The position numbers and the translations under genes were made by a program. A DNA stretch of 14,332 nucleotides from Geodermatophilaceae bacterium. Lineage in GTDB: Bacteria; Actinomycetota; Actinomycetes; Mycobacteriales; Geodermatophilaceae. This document shows, piece after piece, positions 6,730-14,332 of the stretch; within the stretch, counting starts at the first letter, position 1, and each line of letters begins with the position of its first letter. Where the stretch lies: NCBI GenBank assembly GCA_013814015.1, contig JACCQS010000459.1:1-14332 (forward strand), in the 5' to 3' direction. A model generated the notes under the pieces. It had not been told where the DNA came from. It searched no databases and was given only the letters and a program-made list of their open reading frames with translations.

Positions 6730-7317
6730 GTGCGCGTGACCCGCACCGTGGCCACCGGCCGAACCGTCCACGCAGCCGAGGCGCCCTCCTATCTCGACGT
6801 CAGCGGCAGCGAGATCGTGTTCATCCTGATCGGTGTGATCACCCTCGGGGCGGCGCTGCTGTGCGTGACCAGCCGCAACGTCGTACGCGCTGCGCTGTGG
6901 CTCGTCGTCGCCCTCGGCGGGCTGGCCGGCCTGTACCTGGTCCTGACCGCCGAACTGGTGGCGATCGTGCAGGTCCTGATCTACGTCGGCGCCGTAGTCG
7001 TGCTACTGCTGTTCGGGCTCATGGTGACCAAAGCGCCGATCGGCCCGCAGCCGGATCTGAACACCGCCAATCGGCCGGTCGCCCTGGTCGTGGCTGTCGC
7101 CGCGTTCGGGTTGCTCGTCGCCGTGCTGATCGACGCCTTCCGGTTCGCCTACCTGGATCTGACCGTCGAAGGTCAAGGGGGCGCGGAAGCCATCGGCGGT
7201 GCGGTGTTCGGTTCCTGGGTGCTGCCCTTCGAGGTGTTGTCGGTGTTGTTGCTGGCCGCGGTGATCGGGGCCATCGCGATCACCCGCCGGGACGTCGGCT
7301 CCAAGGGGCGCCGCTGA
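6730..7317 (+). CDS. nuoJ: Complex I subunit J (NuoJ, ND6)
   Basis: NuoJ is a membrane-arm subunit next to NuoA and NuoK, where its third helix takes part in coupling. The product is 195 residues with about five hydrophobic helices starting near residue 28. The family blocks SRNVVRAALWLV (48-59) and ELVAIVQVLIYVGAVVVLLLF (75-95) are clear. The first usable start is the GTG at 6730, two bases after the nuoI stop, and GTG codons at 6736 and 6748 are alternatives. No strong ribosome binding site is seen, so translation may depend on readout from nuoI. The first 25 or so residues are a polar extension not typical of NuoJ. The stop TGA shares its last base with the nuoK ATG. Confidence 0.92.
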   Translation: MRVTRTVATGRTVHAAEAPSYLDVSGSEIVFILIGVITLGAALLCVTSRNVVRAALWLVVALGGLAGLYLVLTAELVAIVQVLIYVGAVVVLLLFGLMVTKAPIGPQPDLNTANRPVALVVAVAAFGLLVAVLIDAFRFAYLDLTVEGQGGAEAIGGAVFGSWVLPFEVLSVLLLAAVIGAIAITRRDVGSKGRR

Positions 7318-7628
7318 TGCACCTGCTCTACCCCTTGATCGTTTCGGCCGGTCTGTTCGCGATCGGCCTCTACGGACTTCTGGCCCGGCGCAATCTCGTC
7401 CTGGTTCTGATGTCGGTGGAACTACTGCTGGCTGCGGTCAGCCTCAACCTCGTCGCCTTCGACGTGTGGCTCACCGACGTCCTGCGCTCCGGTCAGGTGC
7501 TGACCCTGATGGTGATCGCCATCGCCGCTGCCGAAGTCGGTCTCGGCCTGGCCATCGTGTTGCAGCTGTTCCGGCAGCGGGCCACCTCCTCGATCGACGA
7601 CCTCGACACGTTGACCGAGCCCCGATGA
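7317..7628 (+). CDS. nuoK: Complex I subunit K (NuoK, ND4L)
   Basis: NuoK is a three-helix membrane subunit carrying two glutamates in the ion-translocation path. The product is 103 residues, the standard length. Both key residues are present: Glu35 in LMSVELLLAAVSLN and Glu73 in AIAAAEVGLGLAIV. The ATG at 7317 overlaps the nuoJ stop (TGATG), with AAGGGG upstream at about 7302-7307. The frame is open far upstream through nuoJ, but that is a shadow. After the third helix there is an acidic tail (IDDLDTLTE). Confidence 0.95.
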   Translation: MHLLYPLIVSAGLFAIGLYGLLARRNLVLVLMSVELLLAAVSLNLVAFDVWLTDVLRSGQVLTLMVIAIAAAEVGLGLAIVLQLFRQRATSSIDDLDTLTEPR

Positions 7629-7661
7629 CCAACCGGTGAGCGCAGCGAGCGAGGCTGCCCG
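7629..7661 (+). repeat. nuoK-nuoL gap with GCAGCGAGCGAGG-type sequence
   Basis: The 33-base gap contains GTGAGCGCAGCGAGCGAGGC (7636-7655). The same words recur in the nuoL-nuoM gap (GTGAGC, GCAGCGAG and CGAGCGAGGC within about 9594-9622). The GAGG at 7651-7654 lies seven bases before the nuoL ATG and serves as its ribosome binding site, so the repeat-like unit may double as the translation signal. Confidence 0.45.
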
Positions 7662-9581
7662 ATGATCAGCTTGGCGACGGTGGCCGCCATGGCGGTGGTC
7701 GTGATTCCAACCCTGGCAGCAGGGCTGGGGATGTTGCCGGGGCTCAGGCTGCGCACGCGCGGCGCACGCGCCGTCGCGGTGGCCGGTGCCGTAATGACCA
7801 CAGTGGCCGCCGTGGCCGTGTTCGTCACCGCCGGCAACCTGGCACAGGAGACGACCCTGCTGCTGGCTCCGTTCGGAGACATCGACATCACTACCGGCGT
7901 GCTGGTCGACGGCCTGACCGGCCTAATCGTCCTCGTCGTGGCCGTCGTCGCGTCCTGCGTACAGCTCTACTCGGTCGGCTACCTGCAGAAGGACCCGAGG
8001 TATCCGACGTACGCGGCCCAGGTCTCGCTGTTCACCGCGGCCATGATGCTCGTCGTCGTCTCCGGTGACCTGCTTGCGCTCGTGGTCGGCTGGGAAGTCA
8101 TGGGCCTGTGCTCCTACCTGCTGATCGGCCACTACCGCGACTTACCCGAGGCTCCCGGGGCTGCGGTCAAAGCCTTCTTGGTCACCCGGGTCGGTGACAT
8201 CGGCTTCCTGCTCGGAGTGCTGCTGCTCGGTGGCGCCGTGGGTAGCTTCCGGATCACCGACGTTCTCTCCGCTGCCGGTTCGATCGACCCGATGACGTTG
8301 ACGGTGGCTACCCTTCTCCTGCTGCTGGGGATTGTCGGCAAGAGCGCTCAATTTCCCTTGCACACTTGGCTTCCCGACGCCATGGCGGGGCCGACTCCGA
8401 TCAGTGCCCTTATTCATGCAGCCACGATGGTTGCGGCCGGGGTGTTCGTGGTGATGCGTCTCTATCCGGTGTTCCTCGCCGCGCCGACCACAGTCATCGT
8501 GCTGGCGATCAGCGCGTCGATCACCATGCTGCTGGGAGGTCTGTGCGCCCTCGCTCAAGACGACATCAAGCGAGTGCTGGCCTGGTCGACGATCAGCCAA
8601 CTCGGTTACATGACCGGGGCACTGGCCGCCGGTGGGTACACCCAAGGCGGCTTCCATCTGGTCTCGCATGCCGCCTTCAAAGCCCTGCTGTTCCTGGCCG
8701 CCGGGGTGGTACTGCAGCACGTAGGAACCGCCCTGATGAGCGAACTCGGCGGGCTGTGCCGCGCGATGCCGGTGACCTTCGTCGTCACGTTGCTGGGCTT
8801 GTTGGCCCTCGTCGGAGTGCTGCCGCTGTCCGGCGGATTCAGCAAGGATGCGGCACTCGAGTCGGCGTGGGCAGCCGTACGGGGCGAGTCCTCGGTTCTT
8901 TCGGCCTCCCCGCTGGCAACGATCCTGCTGATCTGCATGCTCGGGACGGTGTTGGTCACCGCCGCCTACGCCACCCGGCTGCTGCTGCGAACCTTCTTCG
9001 GCGAGCCGGTTCCTGGCGGTTTGGACGAAAACCGCCAGCGGGCAGGGGATCCGGGGCCCGCCATGCGCTGGCCCCTGCTGGTTCTTGCTGTGCCGACTGT
9101 GGCGCTCGGAGCGGGAATCGGATGGTTGCCTGACTACCTCGGAACTCCGCTGGCTGCAGGTGCCAGCGCGGCACTCGGACCCGGTCCGCTGCCCGGTCGG
9201 CTCACTCCGCAGCCAACCGAATCGCTGATCGCCGCGGCGCTGATCGTGCTGGGAGCTGGTGCGACGTACCTCGTCTGGCGGGCGGCACCGACCCGTGGCC
9301 CAGTACGGATATTGCGCCGGAGCGCCGTGGCTCTGCGCCGCGGGCTCTACCTCGACGAGGTCCAGCACGCGTTCGTCGTACGGCCCTACCGCCGGCTGGC
9401 GACCACTTTGTCCACTGTGGACGAGGTGGGCGTCGACGGACTCGTCGACGGCGCGGCCGAGGCAACCAGCAACCTGAGCCGTGGCCTGTCGCGGGCGCAT
9501 CCCCGGCTGCCCAATCTGGCAGTCACCGGCCTGATCGTCAGTACGACGGTCCTGGTGACGATCCTGGTCGTGCTGTCATGA
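7662..9581 (+). CDS. nuoL: Complex I subunit L (NuoL, ND5 antiporter-like)
   Basis: NuoL is the distal proton-pumping subunit of the membrane arm. The product is 639 residues with many hydrophobic helices, matching the family length. Pumping residues are kept: Glu145 in GWEVMGLCSYLLIG, Lys227 in GKSAQFPLHTWLPDAM, His251 in SALIHAATMVAAG, and Lys340 in SHAAFKALLFLAAG. Polar residues in DDIKRVLAWSTISQLGYM (300-317) are standard. The C-terminal part (about 540-639) includes the amphipathic lateral-helix region and a last hydrophobic segment. The ATG at 7662 has GAGG seven bases upstream. The stop is embedded in ATGA (9578-9581), which also begins a 70-codon open frame running to nuoM. Confidence 0.95.
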   Translation: MISLATVAAMAVVVIPTLAAGLGMLPGLRLRTRGARAVAVAGAVMTTVAAVAVFVTAGNLAQETTLLLAPFGDIDITTGVLVDGLTGLIVLVVAVVASCVQLYSVGYLQKDPRYPTYAAQVSLFTAAMMLVVVSGDLLALVVGWEVMGLCSYLLIGHYRDLPEAPGAAVKAFLVTRVGDIGFLLGVLLLGGAVGSFRITDVLSAAGSIDPMTLTVATLLLLLGIVGKSAQFPLHTWLPDAMAGPTPISALIHAATMVAAGVFVVMRLYPVFLAAPTTVIVLAISASITMLLGGLCALAQDDIKRVLAWSTISQLGYMTGALAAGGYTQGGFHLVSHAAFKALLFLAAGVVLQHVGTALMSELGGLCRAMPVTFVVTLLGLLALVGVLPLSGGFSKDAALESAWAAVRGESSVLSASPLATILLICMLGTVLVTAAYATRLLLRTFFGEPVPGGLDENRQRAGDPGPAMRWPLLVLAVPTVALGAGIGWLPDYLGTPLAAGASAALGPGPLPGRLTPQPTESLIAAALIVLGAGATYLVWRAAPTRGPVRILRRSAVALRRGLYLDEVQHAFVVRPYRRLATTLSTVDEVGVDGLVDGAAEATSNLSRGLSRAHPRLPNLAVTGLIVSTTVLVTILVVLS

Positions 9582-9786
9582 GCCGAGAGCGAGTGAGCAT
9601 CGCAGCGAGGAACGAGCGAGGCGCGGAGCGAGCGGTGCGCCGGAGCCGAGCATCGCAGGAGATGCTCGGCGGGGCGAACGGTCCGACCGCAGCGCGATCT
9701 GCATACTTGCCGCCGGGCGGCTCCGAGGAGCGGAGGCGACTCGCGCGCGGAGCGCGCCGTGACACAGCGCACGAGGCGGGGCACCA
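9582..9786 (+). repeat. Repeat-rich nuoL-nuoM gap with perfect hairpin and a doubtful 70-codon frame
   Basis: This 205 bp gap interrupts an otherwise tightly packed operon. It contains GAGCGAG/GCAGCGAGG-type words like those before nuoL. GCCGAGCATC (9645-9654) and GATGCTCGGC (9661-9670) form a perfect 10 bp stem with loop GCAGGA; GCGCGC-GGA-GCGCGC (9743-9757) is a second, shorter one. No T-run follows either, so they look like REP-type or processing structures and not terminators. An open frame of 70 codons (9578-9790) starts in the nuoL stop (ATGA) and ends in the nuoM start (GTGA). Its product is Arg/Ala/Glu rich with no hydrophobic core or recognisable domain, and no ribosome binding site precedes it, so I do not call it a gene. 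Confidence 0.55.
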
Positions 9787-11319
9787 GTGACTCTGCTGGT
9801 CCTCGCTCTGCCGTTGGTTGGCTCCATCGTGCTGGCGCTGTGGCCGCGCAACCCCGATCTGAGTCCGCGGATCTTCGGCACGGCGATCGCCGCCGCCACG
9901 CTGGTAGCTGCGTTGTTCCTGCTGCCCGGTCTCCGGACCGACGACACCGGCGAAGCCCCCGGCGCGGCATTGAACCCGAGGCACGAGGTGGACCTGCCCT
10001 GGCTGGAGGTCATCGACGTACGCCTGCACCTCGGTGTGGACGGGATCAGCGTGCCGTTGATCCTGCTCACCGCTCTGTTGACCCTGCTCGGCATGGTGCA
10101 CAACTGGGTCGAGCGCCCGGACCGGCCGGCACTGTTCTGCGCGATGGTGTTGCTGCTCGAAGTCGGCGCGCTGGGGACGTTCATGGCCCTGGACCTGGTG
10201 GTGTTCTTCGCCGCCTTCGAGGTCGTACTGATCCCGATGTACTTCCTCATCGCGCGATGGGGCGGACCGGGCGGGGCCGCGGCGGCGCTGAAGTTCGCGG
10301 TCTACACGCTGACCGGATCTGCCGCCCTGTTGATCGGCCTGGTGTTCATCTACGCCTCGACTGGCACCTTCGACCTCGTCGAACTCTCCGAACGCGGGGG
10401 AGGCGGCATCTCCACCGCCGTACAACTGGCGGCCTTCGGTGCCTTGTTCGTCGGGTTCGCTGTGAAGTCGCCGTTGTGGCCGCTGCACACCTGGCTGCCA
10501 CCGGCGCACACCGAGGCGCCGACGGTCGGCTCGGTCCTGCTGGCCGGGGTGCAACTGAAGATGGGTACCTACGGGTTGGTCCGGATCGGGCTACCGGTCC
10601 TGCCCGAGGGAGCCCGTGCGCTGGCCCCGCTGCTGGCCGTCCTGGCGGTCACCGGGATCGTGGTAGCGGCGCTGGCCTGCTATACGCAGAACGACCTCAA
10701 GCGGCTGATCGCGTACTCATCGGTGGGCCATATGGGCTTTGTCCTGCTGGGTATCTCGACTCTGACGGCGGTGGGGATCAACGCCGCGCTGCTGGCCAAT
10801 GTCGCCCACGGGCTGATCACCGGTCTGCTGTTCTTCCTCGTCGGCGCGGTGAAGTCCCGGTTCCATACCGGTCAACTCGACGAACTCGGGTCCGGTCTAT
10901 GGACCCGCTTGCCTCGGTTGGGCTTCGCCCTGGTCTTCGCCTGCGTGGCCAGCCTCGGGCTGCCCGGTCTGGCCGGGTTCTGGGGCGAGGCGATGGCGGT
11001 GTACGCCTCGTTGCACCCGGCCGCTGGACTCTCGCGGCCGCTGTACGCGGTCCTGGCTGTCGTTGCGGCGGTCGGTGCGGCGATGACCGCTGTCTACTTC
11101 CTGCGACTCCTGCGTCGGCTGGTGGTCGGCCCGGTCACCGTGACAACGGCTCCTGCCCAGCACCACAAGGTCCGAGCCGTGGACCTCTGGGCGATCGAGC
11201 GGGTCGTCTACATTCCGCTGCTCCTGCTCACCCTGGCGCTCGGCCTGTACCCGGCACTGGCGCTCGGACTGACCGAGGGACCGGTCGCTGCGCTGGTCCA
11301 GGCGGTGGCGATCGGTTGA
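9787..11319 (+). CDS. nuoM: Complex I subunit M (NuoM, ND4 antiporter-like)
   Basis: NuoM is a proton-pumping membrane subunit between NuoL and NuoN. The product is 510 residues, the usual length. Essential residues are kept: Glu145 in FFAAFEVVLIPMYFLI, Lys227 in VGFAVKSPLWPLHTWLP, and Lys258 in GVQLKMGTYG; HTEAPTVGSVLLAG (241-254) and LKRLIAYSSVGHMGF are typical. The GTG at 9787 is chosen because the N-terminal hydrophobic segment begins right there; GAGG at 9773-9776 gives a 10-base spacing. The stop shares one base with the nuoN start (TGATG, 11317-11321). It is separated from nuoL by the longest gap among the complex I genes apart from the fic interruption. Confidence 0.95.
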   Translation: MTLLVLALPLVGSIVLALWPRNPDLSPRIFGTAIAAATLVAALFLLPGLRTDDTGEAPGAALNPRHEVDLPWLEVIDVRLHLGVDGISVPLILLTALLTLLGMVHNWVERPDRPALFCAMVLLLEVGALGTFMALDLVVFFAAFEVVLIPMYFLIARWGGPGGAAAALKFAVYTLTGSAALLIGLVFIYASTGTFDLVELSERGGGGISTAVQLAAFGALFVGFAVKSPLWPLHTWLPPAHTEAPTVGSVLLAGVQLKMGTYGLVRIGLPVLPEGARALAPLLAVLAVTGIVVAALACYTQNDLKRLIAYSSVGHMGFVLLGISTLTAVGINAALLANVAHGLITGLLFFLVGAVKSRFHTGQLDELGSGLWTRLPRLGFALVFACVASLGLPGLAGFWGEAMAVYASLHPAAGLSRPLYAVLAVVAAVGAAMTAVYFLRLLRRLVVGPVTVTTAPAQHHKVRAVDLWAIERVVYIPLLLLTLALGLYPALALGLTEGPVAALVQAVAIG

Positions 11320-12932
11320 TGACTGTGCAGTCGATCTCCTGGGCGCCGTTGGCCCCGGTTCTGGTGCTTGTCGGCGGGCTGGTCCTGGTCCTGCTCGCCG
11401 ATCTGGTGCTGCCACTACCCGGCCGCCGAAGCGTCCTGCCCGGCGTCTCGGCGCTGGCCTGCCTCGGCGCAGCCGGCAGTGCGGCATGGCTGGGCCAGAG
11501 CGAGGCAACCCGCGGCACGTTCTGCTCGGCGCCGGGCTCGGCGACCGGCTCGGCTCAGGATTCGCGGTGCTCCTACGTACTGGGCCAGACTGCGGTCTTC
11601 CTCACCGTCGTGCTGTGCCTGGCCGCAGCAGCCGTGCTGGTTCTCGCGCTGGCCCAACTACGTGCTGATGTCGAGGGGGTGACGCCTGCGGGGGAGTACT
11701 GCCTGGTGTTGTTGTCGGCCACGATCGGTGCGGTCATCGTGGCCGGTTCGCGCGACTTGATCACCCTCGTCGTGGGGCTGGAGACCCTGACCGTCCCGAT
11801 GTATGCCGCCGTCGCGTTCCGCCGCGGTTCGACCGCCGGCACCGAGGCAGCGCTGACATTTCTGGTCGTCTCGGTCACGTCGACTGCATTGATGCTGTTG
11901 GGGATCGGCTTCCTGTACGGACTGACCGGCACGATGCACCTCGACGGGCTGGCCGAGGCACTGAGCACCGCAGGTGGGGTCGGTGACCTCGCTGTGTCCG
12001 ATCTCGCGGTGGTGTTGCTCCTGGCCGGCCTCGCATTCAAGGTCGCCGCCGTACCGTTCCACGTCTGGGCTCCGTCGACCTATCAGGGCGCGCCGATCCC
12101 GGTGGCGGCCTACCTCTCCTCGGTCTCCAAGGCGGGAGGGATCGCCGGGCTGATCGCCGTCCTTCCCGCAGTCTCGGCCGGGTCGCCGATCGCGATGACC
12201 TGGATCGCTCTGCTGGCGGCGGTGTCGATGACGGTCGGCAACCTGGTCGCCATGCGGCAGCGCCATCTGGTCCGGCTGCTCGCCTGGTCCGGGATCGCGC
12301 AGACCGGCTATCTGCTGGTCGGACTGTCGGTCCTGTCAGGTCGCTCGGATCAGGCGGAAAGCGGGGCCGGCGCCACCCTGGCCTATCTCGCCATCTATCT
12401 CCTGATGACCGTGGGGGCCTTCGCCTGCATTGCCGCAATCGGGCCCACGGCGCGCAGTGCCGATCCAGCGGGGCAGGGCGGGTCCCTGGGCGAGGGGCCC
12501 TCTATCGAGGCGCTTCGGGGACTGGCCGGCGCCCACCCGCGGATCGCCGCGGCCCTGGCGTTGTTCCTGATCGGGCTGGCCGGACTGCCTCCGGCGCTGC
12601 TGGGACTGTTCGGCAAGGTGGTCGTGGTCCGGGCCGCATTCACCGGCGATGCCGGCTGGCTCGGCATCTTCGTGGCGCTCAATACCGTGATTGCTTTCGT
12701 CTACTACCTCCGCGTCGCGGGCATGCTGTTCACCCGTACCGGGGTGATTTCCGAGGTAGGCATTTCCAGCGCGATCGAGGCTCGACCAGCCCAATCTGGT
12801 TCCACCGCTTCAGTGTCCAGTGCGACCGGAGTCCTCGTTGCGGCGCTGGCGGTGCTCGCAATCGTGGCCGGATTCTGGCCGGATCTGATCATCGGTGCCG
12901 CCCCTCTGTTGGCACCTTTCGGTGCAGGGTGA
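11319..12932 (+). CDS. nuoN: Complex I subunit N (NuoN, ND2 antiporter-like)
   Basis: NuoN is the proton-pumping subunit next to NuoK. The product is 537 residues, slightly long for the family. Conserved residues are Glu155 in VVGLETLTVPMYA, Lys241 in GLAFKVAAVPFHVWAPSTY, and Lys271 in YLSSVSKAGGIAG; LPPALLGLFGK corresponds to the family PPxxGFxGK. The extra length includes a polar loop (about 60-88) with paired Cys69 and Cys84 between the first helices and a Gly/Ser-rich loop with no family counterpart I can place. The ATG at 11319 overlaps the nuoM stop by one base. The much longer open frame starting near 9759 is a shadow of nuoM. It is the last complex I gene; htpX starts 49 bases later. 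Confidence 0.95.
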   Translation: MTVQSISWAPLAPVLVLVGGLVLVLLADLVLPLPGRRSVLPGVSALACLGAAGSAAWLGQSEATRGTFCSAPGSATGSAQDSRCSYVLGQTAVFLTVVLCLAAAAVLVLALAQLRADVEGVTPAGEYCLVLLSATIGAVIVAGSRDLITLVVGLETLTVPMYAAVAFRRGSTAGTEAALTFLVVSVTSTALMLLGIGFLYGLTGTMHLDGLAEALSTAGGVGDLAVSDLAVVLLLAGLAFKVAAVPFHVWAPSTYQGAPIPVAAYLSSVSKAGGIAGLIAVLPAVSAGSPIAMTWIALLAAVSMTVGNLVAMRQRHLVRLLAWSGIAQTGYLLVGLSVLSGRSDQAESGAGATLAYLAIYLLMTVGAFACIAAIGPTARSADPAGQGGSLGEGPSIEALRGLAGAHPRIAAALALFLIGLAGLPPALLGLFGKVVVVRAAFTGDAGWLGIFVALNTVIAFVYYLRVAGMLFTRTGVISEVGISSAIEARPAQSGSTASVSSATGVLVAALAVLAIVAGFWPDLIIGAAPLLAPFGAG

Positions 12933-12981
12933 TTGCGCCGGAACAGGGAACGCGACCACACCACGGCGCGTTGATCTGAGC

Positions 12982-13854
12982 GTGCATCGCTGGAGCAACG
13001 GGCTGAAGACCGCCGCCCTGCTCGGCGTGATGGGCGGACTGATCCTTCTGGTCGGCAGTTTCTTCGGCAGGTCAGGACTGTTCATCGCTCTGGTTCTCGC
13101 GCTGGGGGTCAACGGTTACGCGTACTTCTTCTCCGACAAGCTTGCTCTCAAGGCCATGCGTGCCTACCCGGTCAGCGAGACGCAGGCGCCGGCCCTGTAC
13201 GCGATCGTGCGCGAGCTGGCTACCGAGGCACATCAACCGATGCCACGGCTCTACATCAGTCCGACCAACCAGCCCAATGCCTTTGCCACCGGCCGTAATC
13301 CGCGCAACGCGGCCGTGTGTGTGACGGAGGGGATCGTCGAGATTCTTGACCCGCAGGAGCTACGTGGGGTCCTTGCCCACGAACTGTCCCACGTCTACAA
13401 CCGGGACATCCTGATCTCCTCGGTCGCCGGCGCCATGGCCACCGTGATCACCTACTTGGCGCACATGGCGATGTTCAGCGCATTGTTCGGTGGCCGCGGT
13501 GAGGATCGCGGCGGCGGAAACGCACTGGGCAGCCTGCTGCTGGTCTTCCTGGGACCGGTCGCTGCGGGCCTGGTGCAGATGGCGGTCAGCCGTAGCCGTG
13601 AATACCAGGCCGACGCCTCGGGCGCCCAGCTGTCCCAGGACCCCCTGGCACTTGCCCGGGCGCTACGCAAGCTCGATCGCGGAACCAAGGCACTTCCGTT
13701 GCCCCAAGAAGATCGGCTCGTCACCACCAGTCACCTGATGATCGCCAACCCCTTTCGGCCCGGTGGCATGGCGCAGATGTTCGCCACCCATCCACCGATG
13801 GAACAGCGGATAGCTCGACTCGAAGAGCTGGCCCGCGGCCTCGGCCAGCTCTGA
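12982..13854 (+). CDS. htpX: Membrane zinc metalloprotease HtpX (M48 family)
   Basis: HtpX is a membrane-bound protease that degrades misfolded membrane proteins. The 290-residue product has hydrophobic helices at about 9-25, 33-50, 147-168 and 184-203. The zinc-binding HELSH is at 133-137 (His133, catalytic Glu134, His137), and SREYQAD places the third ligand at Glu207. NQPNAFATGRNP (96-107) is also typical. I chose the GTG at 12982 because the product then begins VHRWSNGLKTAALLG, the usual HtpX N-terminus; a frame from 12895 would overlap nuoN and add non-family residues. The ribosome binding site is weak, so it may be read with nuoN. It could assist quality control of the membrane arm, but this is only inferred from position. 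Confidence 0.93.
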   Translation: MHRWSNGLKTAALLGVMGGLILLVGSFFGRSGLFIALVLALGVNGYAYFFSDKLALKAMRAYPVSETQAPALYAIVRELATEAHQPMPRLYISPTNQPNAFATGRNPRNAAVCVTEGIVEILDPQELRGVLAHELSHVYNRDILISSVAGAMATVITYLAHMAMFSALFGGRGEDRGGGNALGSLLLVFLGPVAAGLVQMAVSRSREYQADASGAQLSQDPLALARALRKLDRGTKALPLPQEDRLVTTSHLMIANPFRPGGMAQMFATHPPMEQRIARLEELARGLGQL

Positions 13855-13866
13855 CCCGGCCCGCGC

Positions 13867-14332
13867 TCAGCGGTAGTTGGTGAACTGCAGCGACACCCCG
13901 AAGTCGCCGCCTTTGAGCAGCGAGATCACGTCCTGCAGATGATCTTTCTTCTTGGCGCTGACCCTGAGCTGGTCGCCCTGGATCTGGGCCTGTACGCCCT
14001 TGGGCCCCTCGTCTCGGATGGTCTTCGCGATCTTCTTGGCCTGCTCGCTGCTGATGCCCTGAGCGATGGTGCCGGTCACCCGGTAGGTCTTGCCCGAGAG
14101 GGCCGGCTCACCGACCTCCAGCGACTTCAGCGAGATACCGCGTTTGATCAGCTTCTCCTTGAAGACCTCGATGGCCGCCAGCGTGCGCTCCTCGGTGTCG
14201 GCCTGCAGCACGACGCCGCTCTCCCCGGCCCACTCGATGCCGGCATTCGCCCCGCGAAAATCGAAGCGTTGAGCCAGTTCCTTGGCGGTCTGGTTCAGGG
14301 CGTTGTCGATCTCCTGTCGCTCCACCTTGCTC
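13867..14332 (-). CDS. yajQ: YajQ family nucleotide-binding protein, 5' end outside window
   Basis: YajQ (UPF0234/DUF520) proteins are small cytoplasmic two-domain proteins that bind nucleotides or RNA; a Xanthomonas member is a cyclic di-GMP effector. About 155 residues are visible. Matches include VERQEIDNALNQTAKELAQR, FDFRG, KRGISLKSLEVGEP, GKTYRV, GISSEQAKKIAKTIRD, and a C-terminal FTNYR. Full-length members start with a form of MADSSFDIVSKVDRQE. Here the codons for SKVERQE run up to the window edge, so roughly ten N-terminal residues are missing and the GTG at 14325-14323 is an internal valine, not the start. It converges on htpX with only 12 bases between the stops and no clear terminator. 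Its partner and ligand in this organism are unknown. Confidence 0.93.
   Translation of the reverse strand, partial: SKVERQEIDNALNQTAKELAQRFDFRGANAGIEWAGESGVVLQADTEERTLAAIEVFKEKLIKRGISLKSLEVGEPALSGKTYRVTGTIAQGISSEQAKKIAKTIRDEGPKGVQAQIQGDQLRVSAKKKDHLQDVISLLKGGDFGVSLQFTNYR

Noticed and set aside
8142..9500. 452-codon minus-strand open frame opposite nuoL
   Set aside because: Low-complexity Gln/Arg/His/Gly translation typical of antisense frames in high-GC genes; nuoL is unambiguous on the plus strand.
9538..10554. 338-codon minus-strand open frame opposite nuoM
   Set aside because: Antisense shadow with no domain; nuoM residues are well conserved on the plus strand.
9759..11318. Long N-terminal extension that would make nuoN a 1057-residue protein
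   Set aside because: The extension is an out-of-frame reading of nuoM; NuoN starts at the ATG overlapping the nuoM stop.
14323..14325. GTG as the start of yajQ
   Set aside because: The frame stays open to the window edge and encodes SKVERQE, which matches the interior of full-length YajQ N-termini.

Overview
The window is about 14.3 kb of high-GC DNA with strong G/C bias at third codon positions, several GTG starts and tightly overlapping genes, all typical of an actinobacterium; the species cannot be told from the sequence. No tRNA, rRNA, CRISPR array, insertion sequence, prophage or convincing intrinsic terminator was seen.

Layout. The left edge carries a minus-strand pair, korB (cut by the window edge) and korA, encoding a 2-oxoacid:ferredoxin oxidoreductase of the actinobacterial 2-oxoglutarate type. 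A 153 bp gap separates it from a divergent plus-strand cluster of complex I genes in the order nuoA, nuoB, nuoC, nuoH, nuoI, nuoJ, nuoK, nuoL, nuoM, nuoN. A Fic-domain gene of clearly different codon usage sits between nuoA and nuoB. htpX (membrane zinc protease) follows nuoN, and a convergent, 5'-truncated yajQ closes the window.

How the genes may work together. The cluster encodes the complete membrane proton-pumping arm (A, H, J, K, L, M, N) and three peripheral subunits (B with cluster N2, I with two 4Fe-4S clusters, and C). It has no nuoE, nuoF or nuoG, so no NADH-oxidising module, and also no nuoD, the subunit that builds most of the quinone site. The ion-pumping glutamates and lysines are kept in K, L, M and N. 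A complex I lacking the NADH module beside a ferredoxin-reducing enzyme suggests input from reduced ferredoxin, as in archaeal Fpo-like or photosynthetic NDH-1 complexes, with NuoD supplied from elsewhere. That is inference. From memory, streptomycetes carry a comparable second, reduced nuo cluster near kor and htpX genes, so the arrangement itself may be known.

The points most worth a second look are the clean absence of nuoD, the Fic gene splitting the operon together with its TAGTC-box upstream region, non-canonical residues in NuoA, NuoC and NuoH, and the repeat-rich nuoL-nuoM gap that holds a perfect hairpin and a 70-codon frame linking the two genes.
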